Shown here: one piece after another, positions 8,515 to 16,911 of the stretch
Position numbering within the stretch: position 1 is the first letter of the stretch
How the letters are laid out: each line of letters begins with the position of its first letter
Translations under genes and position numbers: made by a program
The notes under the pieces: generated by a model
Told to the model about the DNA's origin: nothing
The model's database searches: none
The model's input: only the letters and a program-made list of their open reading frames with translations
Origin: Agrococcus baldri
GTDB lineage: Bacteria > Actinomycetota > Actinomycetes > Actinomycetales > Microbacteriaceae
DNA length: 64,000 bases
Reading direction: 5' to 3'
Assembly (NCBI GenBank): GCA_007988785.1
Contig: BJUU01000003.1
Span: 62,001-126,000, forward strand

Positions 8515-8834
8515 CGCAGGAGATCGAGGATGTCGTCGCGGCGGTCTGGACTCAGGGAGATCCAGACTTGGCGGCCGACGGGCTCGCGCTGCACGACGCC
8601 ATCGGCTACCAGGATCCGGATGTGGTGCGTCACCGTCGGCTGACGAAGCCCGAGAGCGTCAGCGAGGACGCCGATGGTCACTTGCCCATCGGGAGCGCTG
8701 GCGATCAGGCTGAGCAACTGCAAGCGAGTCGGATCGGCGAGTGCGCGCAGCGTCTGCGCGATCGACTCGGCGCTTCCGCGGTCGAGGGGCCGTCGGCCGG
8801 CGTGATCGGCCGGGTCGATCGCGCGGGCTCCCAT
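8511..8834 (-). CDS. arsR: ArsR-family transcriptional regulator
   Basis: A 107-residue winged-helix repressor: LRALADPTRLQLLSLI, then LADALGLRQPTVTHHIRILV as recognition helix and a wing ending VWISLSP. It lacks the CxC arsenic-binding pair before the HTH, so any As(III) sensing must use other residues or it senses something else. The start has a -10-like TAGCAT six bases upstream (8841-8846), which overlaps the stop codon of the preceding fusion gene. The gene may therefore be transcribed separately as a leaderless mRNA besides read-through. The four-base overlap with the downstream arsC couples those two. Confidence 0.85.
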   Translation of the reverse strand: MGARAIDPADHAGRRPLDRGSAESIAQTLRALADPTRLQLLSLIASAPDGQVTIGVLADALGLRQPTVTHHIRILVADGVVQREPVGRQVWISLSPDRRDDILDLLR

Positions 8835-8843
8835 CCTGCGATG

Positions 8844-9893
8844 CTATCGCCGAGCACCTCGGCTCCTGTTCTGTTCTGTGGCGACGCGCGGTGCAGGGTC
8901 CATGGTCGGACTTCCGAGGAGGCTCTCGAGCAGCGCATCGACACGGACCGCGATGTCGTCCCTGATCGCGGTGGCGCCCTCAGGCGAGGCCATCGCTGGA
9001 TCTCCGACAGCCCAATCCTCGTACCGGACGCCCGGGATGATGGGGCAGACGTCGCCGCAACCCATCGTGATGACGACGTCCGCGGCACGAACCGCGTCGT
9101 CGGTCAGCGGCTTGGGGAACGCTTCGAGCGGTGCCCCGACGCCCAGCTCTTCGAGCAGCGGGCGCACGCTCGGGTGGACCGCTGCCGCTGGCGACGAGCC
9201 CGCGGATCGGGCGACGACACGTCCTTGCGAGGCTCGCTCGACCATGGCCGCCGCCAGCTGCGAACGGCCCGCGTTCGCGACGCACACGAACAGCACCTGC
9301 GGCGGCGCCGCGACCCGGTCGCGCTCGAGATCGGCCAGCCGTTGCCGGGCGAAGCGCTCGGTCAGCGGCACGAGGTGCGTGGTGATCCGCGCAGCTCGAG
9401 CCAATCCGGCATACGACTCGCGCACCACGCCGGCGACGGCGTCCGCGCTCAGCTGCGGGTGCCGAGCGGAGAGGTTGGCAGCCATGTGCGTGAGCGCCTC
9501 GTCGACGTCCTCGAGGCCCTGGTAGCGGTCCGTCGACGCCGACGGGGCCAGCGCAGCCGGTGCGAACGACTCGAGCAGGGTCGTGATCGCCGGTCGGAGC
9601 GAGGCTTCGATCGAGTACCAGACCCACGTGCCGCGACGCTCAGAGACGAGCACTCCAGCGTCCTTCAGCACCTTGAGGTGGTGAGAGACGGTCGGCTGCG
9701 ACACGTCAGCGAGTTCGGCGAGATCGCAGACGCACGATTCAGCCCGGGGATCGGAAGCGATCGCGGAGAGCATGCGCAGGCGCAACGGGTCGGCGAGCGA
9801 TTTCATTATCATCGCGATTGCTGCCGCAGCCGCATCACCGATGGCGTGCGACACCGTCGTCGAGCAGGACGGCGATTGACTCAAGGTCGTCAT
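8844..9893 (-). CDS. arsRC: ArsR-ArsC fusion protein
   Basis: The 349-residue fusion joins a repressor to an arsenate reductase. Residues 25-100 are an ArsR winged helix with the metalloid-binding motif ESCVCDL (Cys54, Cys56) directly before the HTH LADVSQPTVSHHLKVL. Residues 130-190 form the helical domain of long ArsC proteins. Residues 198-330 form the phosphatase-fold reductase with FVCVANAGRS (Cys204) and TMGCGDVCP. The ATG overlaps the acr3 stop by four bases, so it is translated with the efflux pump. ArsR-ArsC fusions have been described in Microbacterium ars clusters, to my recollection. A dual role as sensor and reductase is inferred. Confidence 0.88.
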   Translation of the reverse strand: MTTLSQSPSCSTTVSHAIGDAAAAAIAMIMKSLADPLRLRMLSAIASDPRAESCVCDLAELADVSQPTVSHHLKVLKDAGVLVSERRGTWVWYSIEASLRPAITTLLESFAPAALAPSASTDRYQGLEDVDEALTHMAANLSARHPQLSADAVAGVVRESYAGLARAARITTHLVPLTERFARQRLADLERDRVAAPPQVLFVCVANAGRSQLAAAMVERASQGRVVARSAGSSPAAAVHPSVRPLLEELGVGAPLEAFPKPLTDDAVRAADVVITMGCGDVCPIIPGVRYEDWAVGDPAMASPEGATAIRDDIAVRVDALLESLLGSPTMDPAPRVATEQNRSRGARR

Positions 9894-11029
9894 GGCGTGC
9901 TCCGCTCTCGGCTCGACAGTGAGCCGACTTCAGGCTCGGAAGGCACAGGATCGGTGCGGAACCAGACGCGGCGCGCCCAAAGCGAGACGTAGACGAGCCC
10001 CACGAGCACCGGCACCTCGATCAGGGGTCCGACGACGCCGGCGAGCGCCTGGCCCGATGCGGCACCGAAGGTCCCGATCGCGACGGCGATCGCGAGCTCG
10101 AAGTTGTTGCCGGCCGCGGTGAATGCGAGCGTCGTCGAGCGCGCGTAGCCGAGTCTGAGGGCCTTGCCGGTGACGAGGCCGATCGACCACATCAGCGCGA
10201 AGTAGGCCAGCAGCGGGAGTGCGATGCGGGCGACGTCGAGCGGTCGCTGCACGACGTTCTCGCCCTGCAGTGCGAACAGCAGCACGATCGTGAAGAGCAG
10301 GCCGTAGAGCGCCCATGGCCCAACCGCGGGGAGGTATGTGCGTTCGTACCACTGGCGTCCCCGCGTGCGCTCGCCGATCCGGCGCGAGGCGAACCCGGCG
10401 GCCAGAGGGATGCCCAGGAAGATGAGCACGTTGATCGCGATCTCTCCCATGGAGATGTCGAGCCCCTGCACCTCGAGGCCGAGCCATGCCGGCAGCACGG
10501 TCAGGTAGAACCATCCCAGCACGGCGAAGGCGACGACCTGGAAGACGGAGTTGATGGCGACGAGCACGGCCGCTGCTTCTCGATCGCCGCAGGCGAGGTC
10601 GTTCCAGATGACGACCATGGCGATGCATCGAGCCAGGCCGACGATGATGAGGCCGGTTCGGTACTCGGGCAGGTCGGGCAGGAGCAGCCAGGCAAGGGCG
10701 AACATGAGCGCCGGCCCGACGAGCCAGTTGAGCACGAGGGACGAGATCAGCAGACGCCGGTCGCCCGCGATGGCGGCGACTCGGTCGTATCGGACCTTGG
10801 CGAGCACCGGGTACATCATCACCAGGAGGCCCAGCGCGATCGGCAGCGAGATCCCGCCGATCTCCAGCTGCGCGAGGAGCGCGCCGACGGCGGGCACGGT
10901 GCTGCCGAGCAGCAGGCCAGCTCCCATTGCCAGCGCGATCCATAGCGGCAGCCAGCGGTCCAGAGCGGACAGGCGGCGAGGAGCAGCTGCCTCGATCGGC
11001 GGCTGCTCGGCGCTGGTCGCGACGGTCAC
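9890..11029 (-). CDS. acr3: Acr3-type arsenite efflux transporter
   Basis: A 379-residue integral membrane protein of the Acr3 (bile/arsenite/riboflavin) family with about ten transmembrane segments. The conserved cysteine of TM4 is present in GLARCIAMVVIWNDLACGD (Cys135), and the conserved glutamate of TM9 in VVGPLIEVPVLV (near residue 340). It exports As(III) using the membrane potential. Overlaps of four bases on both sides with trxB and the arsR-arsC fusion show a single translationally coupled operon: reducing power, pump, sensor, reductase. Confidence 0.93.
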   Translation of the reverse strand: MTVATSAEQPPIEAAAPRRLSALDRWLPLWIALAMGAGLLLGSTVPAVGALLAQLEIGGISLPIALGLLVMMYPVLAKVRYDRVAAIAGDRRLLISSLVLNWLVGPALMFALAWLLLPDLPEYRTGLIIVGLARCIAMVVIWNDLACGDREAAAVLVAINSVFQVVAFAVLGWFYLTVLPAWLGLEVQGLDISMGEIAINVLIFLGIPLAAGFASRRIGERTRGRQWYERTYLPAVGPWALYGLLFTIVLLFALQGENVVQRPLDVARIALPLLAYFALMWSIGLVTGKALRLGYARSTTLAFTAAGNNFELAIAVAIGTFGAASGQALAGVVGPLIEVPVLVGLVYVSLWARRVWFRTDPVPSEPEVGSLSSRERSTP

Positions 11030-12000
11030 GCGACAAGGCTCTCGACGAGGTGGCCAGGTTCCGCGAGCTCGAGTGCCGCGAGATAGTGCTGGGCGTCCTG
11101 CGCGGCCGCGCAGCCGGTGCCGGCGGCGGTGATCGCCTGCCGGTAGGTGTGGTCGACGAGGTCGCCCGCTGCGAAGACGCCTGCGACGTTGGTGCGCGTC
11201 GAGGGGTGATCGACGAGGACGTAGCCGTCACTGTCGGTCGTGACCTGCCCAACGACCAGCTCTGACCGGGGGTCGTGGCCGATCGCGATGAAGGCGCCGC
11301 TGACGGGGAGTGCGCGCTCGGCGCCGGTCACGGTGTCGAGGAGCGTGATCGACTCGAGCTTGTGGTCGCCGACGAGATCGACGACCTCGCTGTTCCAGGC
11401 CACGTCGATCTTCGGGTGCGTGAGGGCCCGCTCGGCCATGATGCGCGATGCACGGAAGGCGTCGCGGCGGTGCACGATCGTCACCTTGGATGCGAACCGG
11501 GTGAGGAACAGCGCCTCCTCCATCGCCGAGTCGCCGCCACCGATCACCGCGATCTCCCGCTCGCGGAAGAAGAACCCGTCGCACGTCGCGCACCACGAGA
11601 CGCCGTGCCCGCTGAGGCGGTCCTCGGCCGGCAGGCCGAGCTTCCGGTAGGCGGAACCCATGGTCAGGATCACGGCGCTCGCAGCGAACTCGTCGCCGGA
11701 GCCGGTGCGGATGCGCTTGACGGGTGCCTCGAGATCGAGCTCGATCGCGTCGTCGAGCAGGATGCGGGCACCAAAGCGCTCGGCCTGCGCGCGCAGCGAC
11801 TCCATGAGTTCCGGACCCTCGACGCCGTTCACGAAGCCGGGAAAGTTCTCGACCTCAGTGGTGGTCATGAGCGCACCACCCGCCGTCACGGATCCCGCGA
11901 TCACCACGGGGGCCAGGCCCGCGCGCGCCGCATAGATGGCAGCCGTGTAACCAGCCGGACCCGAACCGACAATGACGAGCTCTGCTGATTGCATAGGCAC
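11026..12000 (-). CDS. trxB: Thioredoxin-disulfide reductase
   Basis: The 324-residue flavoenzyme has FAD motif GSGPAGYTAAIYAARAGL, redox pair CATC (Cys137/Cys140) in SWCATCDGFFF, and NADPH motif GGGDSAMEEALFL. It passes electrons from NADPH to thioredoxin or a mycoredoxin-like partner. The frame opens with GTG at 12000, but the ATG at 11994 fits equally well; no clear ribosome site separates them. It leads the operon with acr3. Related ars clusters in actinobacteria carry thioredoxin-system genes at this place, so it probably recycles the reductant for the ArsC enzymes. Confidence 0.9.
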   Translation of the reverse strand: MPMQSAELVIVGSGPAGYTAAIYAARAGLAPVVIAGSVTAGGALMTTTEVENFPGFVNGVEGPELMESLRAQAERFGARILLDDAIELDLEAPVKRIRTGSGDEFAASAVILTMGSAYRKLGLPAEDRLSGHGVSWCATCDGFFFREREIAVIGGGDSAMEEALFLTRFASKVTIVHRRDAFRASRIMAERALTHPKIDVAWNSEVVDLVGDHKLESITLLDTVTGAERALPVSGAFIAIGHDPRSELVVGQVTTDSDGYVLVDHPSTRTNVAGVFAAGDLVDHTYRQAITAAGTGCAAAQDAQHYLAALELAEPGHLVESLVA

Positions 12001-12042
12001 ATCTCTATATTGACGGAACTGGATGCACGTAGCAAGCCGACA

Positions 12043-12058
12043 CGCGGAGCGCTCCGCG
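12043..12058. terminator. Perfect palindrome after the flavoprotein gene
   Basis: CGCGGAGC-GCTCCGCG is a perfect 8-bp inverted repeat without spacer, 11 bases beyond the stop of the minus-strand flavoprotein gene and upstream of trxB. It can act as a terminator between the two units. No T-run follows. Confidence 0.4.
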
Positions 12059-12068
12059 ACGGTTTCGG

Positions 12069-13355
12069 TCAGACCGCAGCGGCCGCAAGCTGAATCGTCG
12101 CGGGGGCGGCACAGCAGCTACGGCCGCCGAAGTCGCCGCTGCCGCCGCACACGCCCGTCTCGGGCAGGACGAGCTCATTCCGGGCCGCTGCCTCGTGGTC
12201 GCCCGCGAGCTCCGCGACTACGCTCCGCACCTGCTCGTAGCCGGTGAGCGCCAGGAACGTGGGCGCGCGGCCGTAGCTCTTCGCACCGATGATGTACAGG
12301 CCCGGCTCCGGCTGGGCCAGCTCGGCCGCTCCGGTCGCGGCGACCGTGCCGCACGAGTGGATGTTCGGGTCGATCTCCGCCGCGAGGCCGGCGACCGAGT
12401 CGAGGGCGGGATCGATCGCGACCCGCACCTCGGACAGGATGGAGAGGTCCGGACGGAATCCGGTGAGCGCGAACAGCCGCGCGACCGGTCCGAGCTCGCG
12501 GCCGTCCTCTGCGACCAGCACGATGCCGTCGCTCGCGAGACGGATCTCCTCGACGCGGAAGCCGGTCATCAGCTCGACCGAGCCGCGCTCGATGGCACGG
12601 CGAGCGCGTACGCCCAGCGAGGCGCGCTGGGGGAGCGCATCCGCCTCCCCGCCGCCGAGTGCGCCCTCGACCGAGGGCCGCCGCACGAGCCAGGTGACGC
12701 GCGTGCCGGGGTGGCGCTCCGCCAGCTCGGCCAGCCGCAGCACCGCGTGCACCGCAGAGTGGCCCGCACCGACGACGGCCACGTGAGTGCCGGCGAGCGC
12801 GCTGGCGTCGGCGGGGATGCGGTACTCGATGTGGTCGGCTGCCGCTCGCTCACCGAGCGCGGGCGTGCCGTCGGCGCCCGCTGGACCGGCTTGGCTCCAC
12901 GTGCCAGATGCGTCGAGCACGGCCTGTGCGAGCAGGCGCTGCTCGCCGCCCTCGTAATCGACCACCCGCACCGCGAACGGCTGCTCTGCGCGGCCGCCGT
13001 CGACGACCTTGTCTCGGCCCAGGCGCGTGACCGAGGTCACCTCGAAGCCGAAGCGCACACGGTCGCCCAGTGCCGCGGCGAGCGGTGCGAGGTAGTCGCG
13101 CACCCACGCCTCGCCCTTGGGGTAGCCCGAGGCCGGGATCGCGTGCCCCGCTGCCTGCAGCAGCCGACGGCTCGGCGAGTCGACGAGTTCGTCCCAGGCC
13201 GAGAACAGCCGCACATGCCCCCACTCCGAGACGGCGGTGCCCGCGCTCGCGCCCCGCTCCAGCACGATCGGCTCGAAGCCGCGCTCGAGCAGGTGGGCGG
13301 CTGCGGCGAGCCCCTGCGGGCCGGCTCCGATGACGATGACGGGAAGGTCGGACAT
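12069..13355 (-). CDS. FAD/NAD(P)-binding flavoprotein with Cys-rich C-terminal tail
   Basis: The 428-residue flavoprotein has FAD motif GAGPQGLAAAAHLLERG at residues 10-26 and a second dinucleotide motif VVGAGHSAVHAVLRL near residue 190, resembling N-hydroxylating or ArsO-like monooxygenases. It ends in an unusual tail, GVCGGSGDFGGRSCCAAP, with three cysteines that could hold As(III) or another soft metal. The ATG at 13355 is preceded by GAGGAG seven bases upstream. It is divergent from an arsR, and the shared region has an operator candidate, so it is likely arsenic-regulated. The substrate is unknown. Confidence 0.75.
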   Translation of the reverse strand: MSDLPVIVIGAGPQGLAAAAHLLERGFEPIVLERGASAGTAVSEWGHVRLFSAWDELVDSPSRRLLQAAGHAIPASGYPKGEAWVRDYLAPLAAALGDRVRFGFEVTSVTRLGRDKVVDGGRAEQPFAVRVVDYEGGEQRLLAQAVLDASGTWSQAGPAGADGTPALGERAAADHIEYRIPADASALAGTHVAVVGAGHSAVHAVLRLAELAERHPGTRVTWLVRRPSVEGALGGGEADALPQRASLGVRARRAIERGSVELMTGFRVEEIRLASDGIVLVAEDGRELGPVARLFALTGFRPDLSILSEVRVAIDPALDSVAGLAAEIDPNIHSCGTVAATGAAELAQPEPGLYIIGAKSYGRAPTFLALTGYEQVRSVVAELAGDHEAAARNELVLPETGVCGGSGDFGGRSCCAAPATIQLAAAAV

Positions 13356-13379
13356 GGCGGGCTCCTCGTATTGAAGACT

Positions 13380-13412
13380 GTCGATGCGACGATCCTGCAA
13401 CATCGTATCGAC
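13380..13412. promoter_or_regulatory. Operator candidate between flavoprotein gene and arsR
   Basis: GTCGATGCGA (13380-13389) and TCGTATCGAC (13403-13412) form a 10-bp inverted repeat with one mismatch around a 13-base spacer, in the intergenic region shared by the divergent flavoprotein and arsR genes. Position and symmetry suit an ArsR operator for both directions. Confidence 0.4.
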
Positions 13413-13442
13413 GTTTGTCAATGCGTGTGGGAGACTGCCGCC

Positions 13443-13790
13443 ATGACCTCCGTGACGCCCATCGCCGCCGACGCACCCGAGACGTGCTGCACGCCCGCAA
13501 AGTCTGCGGTGTCGACCCAGGAGGCGGCGCGGATGGCGACGGTTTTCAAGGCGATGGGCGATCCCACGCGAGTCCGCCTCCTCTCGCTCATCGCCGCGGG
13601 CGAGCAGGGCGAGGCGTGCGTCTGCGACCTCACCGACCCTGTCGGACTTTCGCAGGGCACGGTGTCGCATCACATGCGCATCCTCGCCGAGGCGGGCCTG
13701 GTCGAGCGCGAGCAGCGAGGGAAGTGGGCCTACTACTCGGTCGTGCGCCCGACGCTCGATGCGGCCGCCGCCGCGCTGCGAACCTTCTGA
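13443..13790 (+). CDS. arsR: ArsR-family arsenite-responsive repressor
   Basis: The 115-residue winged-helix repressor has metalloid-binding motif EACVCDL (CxC) directly ahead of the recognition helix LSQGTVSHHMRILAEAGL. An additional N-terminal cysteine pair (ETCCTP) could form a third ligand. A -10-like GAGACT lies six bases before the ATG, suggesting a leaderless message. It faces the flavoprotein gene and is followed by an MFS pump after 13 bases, so it probably controls both by releasing DNA when As(III) binds. Confidence 0.9.
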   Translation: MTSVTPIAADAPETCCTPAKSAVSTQEAARMATVFKAMGDPTRVRLLSLIAAGEQGEACVCDLTDPVGLSQGTVSHHMRILAEAGLVEREQRGKWAYYSVVRPTLDAAAAALRTF

Positions 13791-13803
13791 CGGGAGCGAG
13801 CGG

Positions 13804-15000
13804 GTGAGCTTCCATGCTCGGTCCGACGCCACCGACCTCGCGCCGCGCGTCCGCCGCTGGCGGCTCGCCGGGCTCTCGGTGGGACAGGTGATCAGCTGGG
13901 GCATCCTCTATTACGCACTGATCGTCGCGGCGCCGGTCATCGCCGCCGACACGGGCTGGTCGCTCGCGACGGTGATGCTCGCCTTCTCCGTCGGCCTCAT
14001 CACGTCGGCGATCGCCGGCGTGCTCGTCGGGCGCTGGCTCGACGAGGGCAGCCCGCGGCTCGTCATGGCGACCGGCAGCGGCGTCGGTGCGCTCGGCCTG
14101 GTGATCGTGAGCACAGCGGGCGACGTGCCGACGTTCACGATCGGCTGGATCGTGACCGGCGCCGGGCAGTCCGCCGTGCTCTACCAGGCGGCGTTCACCG
14201 TCATCACGCGCCGGCACGAGGCCGACCGGCGCCGGGCGATGACGGTCGTCACGCTCGCGGGAGGGCTCGCCTCCACGATGTTCGCGCCCCTCGTCGCCGG
14301 CATGCTGAGCGTCCTCGACTGGCGGGCGACCATGCTCGCGCTCGCGCTCGCGCTCGTCGTCACCACGACCCCGCTGCACTGGTGGAGCCTCGAACGGATG
14401 TGGCCGCCTCGGCCAGCGCGAGTGGCCGAGGAGCCGCATCACACCGTGTCGACGGTGCTCCGCACCCGCCGCTTCTGGGCGCTGGAGCTGTCGATGATCG
14501 CAGTCGCGGCGTCGCTGTACAGCGTCACGCTCGCGATCATCCCGCTCTACACCGAGCGCGGCATGTCCTTCCAACTCGCCGCCTGGGGGCTCGGGCTGCT
14601 CGGCGCCGGGCAGGTGCTCGGCCGGCTCGTCTTCGTCGTGCTCCCGCATGCGGCGTCGCCGTGGCGGCCGCTGGCCGCGACGGCGGCGCTCGCGGCGCTC
14701 ACGCTCGGGCTGCTGGCGCTCGTCCCCGGCCCGCCCTGGCTCCTCATCGCTATCGGCGTCGCCGCTGGCGCTGTGCGGGGTGCGCAGACGCTCGTGCAGG
14801 GCGCCGCGGTCGTCGATCGTTGGGGCGCACGGAGCTACGGCGCCATCAACGGGGCGTTCGCGGCGCCCGTCACCGCCGTCACCGCGATCGGGCCCGCACT
14901 CGGCCCCGTGCTCGCGCTCGGGACCGGCTCGTACGCCGCGATGGGGCTCGTCGCGGCGGCGCTCGCGGTCGTCGGCCTCGCGCTGGCGCGATTCACGTGA
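13804..15000 (+). CDS. Major facilitator superfamily transporter in ars cluster
   Basis: A 398-residue membrane protein with about twelve hydrophobic segments in the MFS pattern: the loop VGRWLDEGSPRLVMA after TM2 and a central loop around residues 205-225. The GTG at 13804 is chosen for the GGGAG sequence about eight bases upstream. An in-frame start 45 bases earlier would overlap arsR. It follows arsR directly and is probably co-regulated. Some MFS proteins in ars clusters export organic or conjugated arsenicals; the cargo here is unknown. Confidence 0.78.
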   Translation: MSFHARSDATDLAPRVRRWRLAGLSVGQVISWGILYYALIVAAPVIAADTGWSLATVMLAFSVGLITSAIAGVLVGRWLDEGSPRLVMATGSGVGALGLVIVSTAGDVPTFTIGWIVTGAGQSAVLYQAAFTVITRRHEADRRRAMTVVTLAGGLASTMFAPLVAGMLSVLDWRATMLALALALVVTTTPLHWWSLERMWPPRPARVAEEPHHTVSTVLRTRRFWALELSMIAVAASLYSVTLAIIPLYTERGMSFQLAAWGLGLLGAGQVLGRLVFVVLPHAASPWRPLAATAALAALTLGLLALVPGPPWLLIAIGVAAGAVRGAQTLVQGAAVVDRWGARSYGAINGAFAAPVTAVTAIGPALGPVLALGTGSYAAMGLVAAALAVVGLALARFT

Positions 15001-15022
15001 CGCCCGCCGGTGCAGCGGGGCC

Positions 15023-15298
15023 TCAGGGGTCGAGCACCTGGCGCGCCTCCGCGATGCCAAGCGCGTTATGTTCGGAGTGGGCCCTGGGGGTGCTCGCCCG
15101 GGCAAGCAGCGACGCCGGGCACCAGCCGCGGACCGCGCCGGTGACCAGCAGCGCCGCCCCGAGGGCGGTGGCGATCGCGAGCGGCGGGTCGTGCAGGCTG
15201 CCGAGCGCAAACGCGGCCATCAGAGCGCCGACCGCGGCCTGCGCACCGCGCTCGATGCTGCCGGGAGCGCAGAGAGGTGCGCGCCGACGGCCGGTCAC
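15023..15298 (-). CDS. DUF2892 (YgaP-like) small membrane protein
   Basis: A 91-residue protein with two hydrophobic helices and the signature RGWCPASLLA. This matches the DUF2892 membrane domain that accompanies rhodaneses such as YgaP. It overlaps the upstream thioredoxin gene by four bases and is the last gene of the leftward sulfur operon. A role at the membrane in sulfane-sulfur handling is inferred from the family and neighbours. Confidence 0.7.
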   Translation of the reverse strand: MTGRRRAPLCAPGSIERGAQAAVGALMAAFALGSLHDPPLAIATALGAALLVTGAVRGWCPASLLARASTPRAHSEHNALGIAEARQVLDP

Positions 15299-15672
15299 GA
15301 GGCGTCCCGGATCGCGCGCTGCCGGGCCACCTGTCGGCGCACGTCGTCCATGTCGAGCGCCCGGATGCCCGCGATGAGGCTATCGAGCTGAGCGGGTCCC
15401 AGCGCGCCTGGCTGCGAGAAGATCAGGATGCCGTCGCGGAAGGCCATGAGGGTCGGGATTGACGTGATGCGGAACGCCGCGGCCAGCTGCTGCTGGTCCT
15501 CCGTGTCGACCTTGCCGAACGCAATGTCAGGATTCGCCGCGGCGGCGCCCTCGAAGACCGGTGCGAAGCGGCGGCACGGGCCGCACCATGCCGCCCAGAA
15601 GTCGAGGAGCACGATGCCGCCGCCGGCGATCGTGGTGTCGATGGTGTCGATGGTGATGTCGTGCGTGGTCAT
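15295..15672 (-). CDS. Thioredoxin
   Basis: The 125-residue thioredoxin fold has active site FWAAWCGPCRR (WCGPC) and the cis-proline segment TSIPTLMAF. It is slightly longer than canonical thioredoxin because of a basic C-terminal helix. It lies in the persulfide operon, overlaps the DUF2892 gene by four bases and follows the rhodanese lipoprotein after 44 bases. It may reduce persulfide or disulfide intermediates made by the rhodaneses and also serve trxB of the neighbouring ars operon. Confidence 0.9.
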   Translation of the reverse strand: MTTHDITIDTIDTTIAGGGIVLLDFWAAWCGPCRRFAPVFEGAAAANPDIAFGKVDTEDQQQLAAAFRITSIPTLMAFRDGILIFSQPGALGPAQLDSLIAGIRALDMDDVRRQVARQRAIRDAS

Positions 15673-15716
15673 GTCAGAGCCTCTCCATGAAGAGTCGTAC
15701 GTCGGGTGGGCCGTCG

Positions 15717-16085
15717 TCAGCGCTCGATCGACAGGCCGGTCGCCGCGGACGCACTCTCGAGCGCGCCCAGGTCGGTGACATCGGTGAAGCCCGCCTCGCG
15801 CATCAGCGCGACCGCTTGGGCGGACCGGCTACCCGACCTGCAGTGCACGAAGTAGGCCACATCACGGTCGAGCGAGGGCAGTGCGGCGGCGAGATCGCCG
15901 TTCGACACGTCGAGCAGGGTGGCGCTCTCGAGGTGCCCGGAAGCGAACTCAGACGCGGTGCGCACGTCGATGACGACGGCATCGTCTGGCAGGGCAATGC
16001 TGGTGGCACCTGTCGGTGCGCAGCCCGTGATCGCGGCGGCGAGCGCGATGCCCGCGAAGCCGGCAAGGGAGGTCGTGCTAGTCAT
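15717..16085 (-). CDS. Rhodanese-domain lipoprotein
   Basis: A 122-residue single-domain rhodanese behind a lipoprotein signal peptide: hydrophobic segment residues 8-20 and lipobox ITGC. The domain starts at VVIDVRTASEFASGHL, and the active-site loop is HCRSGSRS with the catalytic cysteine intact. It would move sulfane sulfur on the outer face of the membrane. It sits between tauE and the thioredoxin gene in one operon. Confidence 0.87.
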   Translation of the reverse strand: MTSTTSLAGFAGIALAAAITGCAPTGATSIALPDDAVVIDVRTASEFASGHLESATLLDVSNGDLAAALPSLDRDVAYFVHCRSGSRSAQAVALMREAGFTDVTDLGALESASAATGLSIER

Positions 16086-16121
16086 GATGCTTCTTCCGGT
16101 ACGGGAGATGTGTCGGGGGGC

Positions 16122-16889
16122 TTACAGGAGCGAAAGGTGGATGGCGAGCTGCTGCAAGAGCAGCGCGACAGCGACGGCGAACACGAGCGCGGCGAAGCCG
16201 GCGCGAAGAGCGCGCTCCGGGATGCGGCCGGTCAGCGCGGATCCGATGAACGAGGCGATGATCGCGGTTGCGGTGAACGGCAGCACGAGCTGCCAGGGAA
16301 TGTCGGCCATTGCCGGCTGCGCCACGAGTCCAGCGAGCGCCTGCATCGCGATGACGAGCAGCGACGTGCCGATCGCTGCCGACGCAGGCAGTCCCGCCAG
16401 GACAATCAGCGCGGGCACGATGAGGAAGCCGCCACCCGCGCCAACGAGCCCCGCCAGCACGCCGACCGCTGCTCCGAGAATCAGGATGAGCACCAAGCGA
16501 GGGCTTGCCTCCTCCGCAGGGCGTCCGCGCCGACGGAGCATCGCCACCGCGGCGGCGATCATGGTGCCGGCGAGCAGCAGCATGAGGACGCTCGCCGGAA
16601 GCAGACTCCCGAGCAGCCCGCCGCCCATGGAGCCGACGACCCCGGCCGCGCCGAACGGCACGCCGACGCGCCAGCGCACACGGCCCGCACGCACGTGCTG
16701 CACGAGGCTGACGGCGCTCGTAGCACCGACGACGAGGAGCGATGACGCGATTGCGGCTCGCGGCTCGACGCCCGCAACGGCGGTGAGGATGGGCACGGCG
16801 AGGATCGAGCCGCCACCGCCCAGCAGCCCGAGACTGATGCCGACGGGGACTGCCAGCGCGAGCGCTGCGATGGTGGCGGTTATGGTCAT
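16122..16889 (-). CDS. TauE/SafE-family sulfite/sulfur anion exporter
   Basis: A 255-residue protein with about eight transmembrane helices and the two glycine-rich repeats of the TauE/SafE family (GLLGGGGSILAVPIL near the N-terminus, GLVGAGGGFLIVPALIVL in the middle). The family moves sulfite, thiosulfate or organosulfonates. Beside an MBL-rhodanese fusion it most likely expels the sulfite or thiosulfate produced by persulfide oxidation. Confidence 0.85.
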   Translation of the reverse strand: MTITATIAALALAVPVGISLGLLGGGGSILAVPILTAVAGVEPRAAIASSLLVVGATSAVSLVQHVRAGRVRWRVGVPFGAAGVVGSMGGGLLGSLLPASVLMLLLAGTMIAAAVAMLRRRGRPAEEASPRLVLILILGAAVGVLAGLVGAGGGFLIVPALIVLAGLPASAAIGTSLLVIAMQALAGLVAQPAMADIPWQLVLPFTATAIIASFIGSALTGRIPERALRAGFAALVFAVAVALLLQQLAIHLSLL

Positions 16890-16911
16890 GGTACGGCTCG
16901 ATCCCCCGCGC

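Noticed and set aside
13630..15210. A 526-codon minus-strand frame opposite the MFS gene
   Set aside because: Dominated by Arg/Glu/His low complexity, no domains, antisense to a recognisable transporter.
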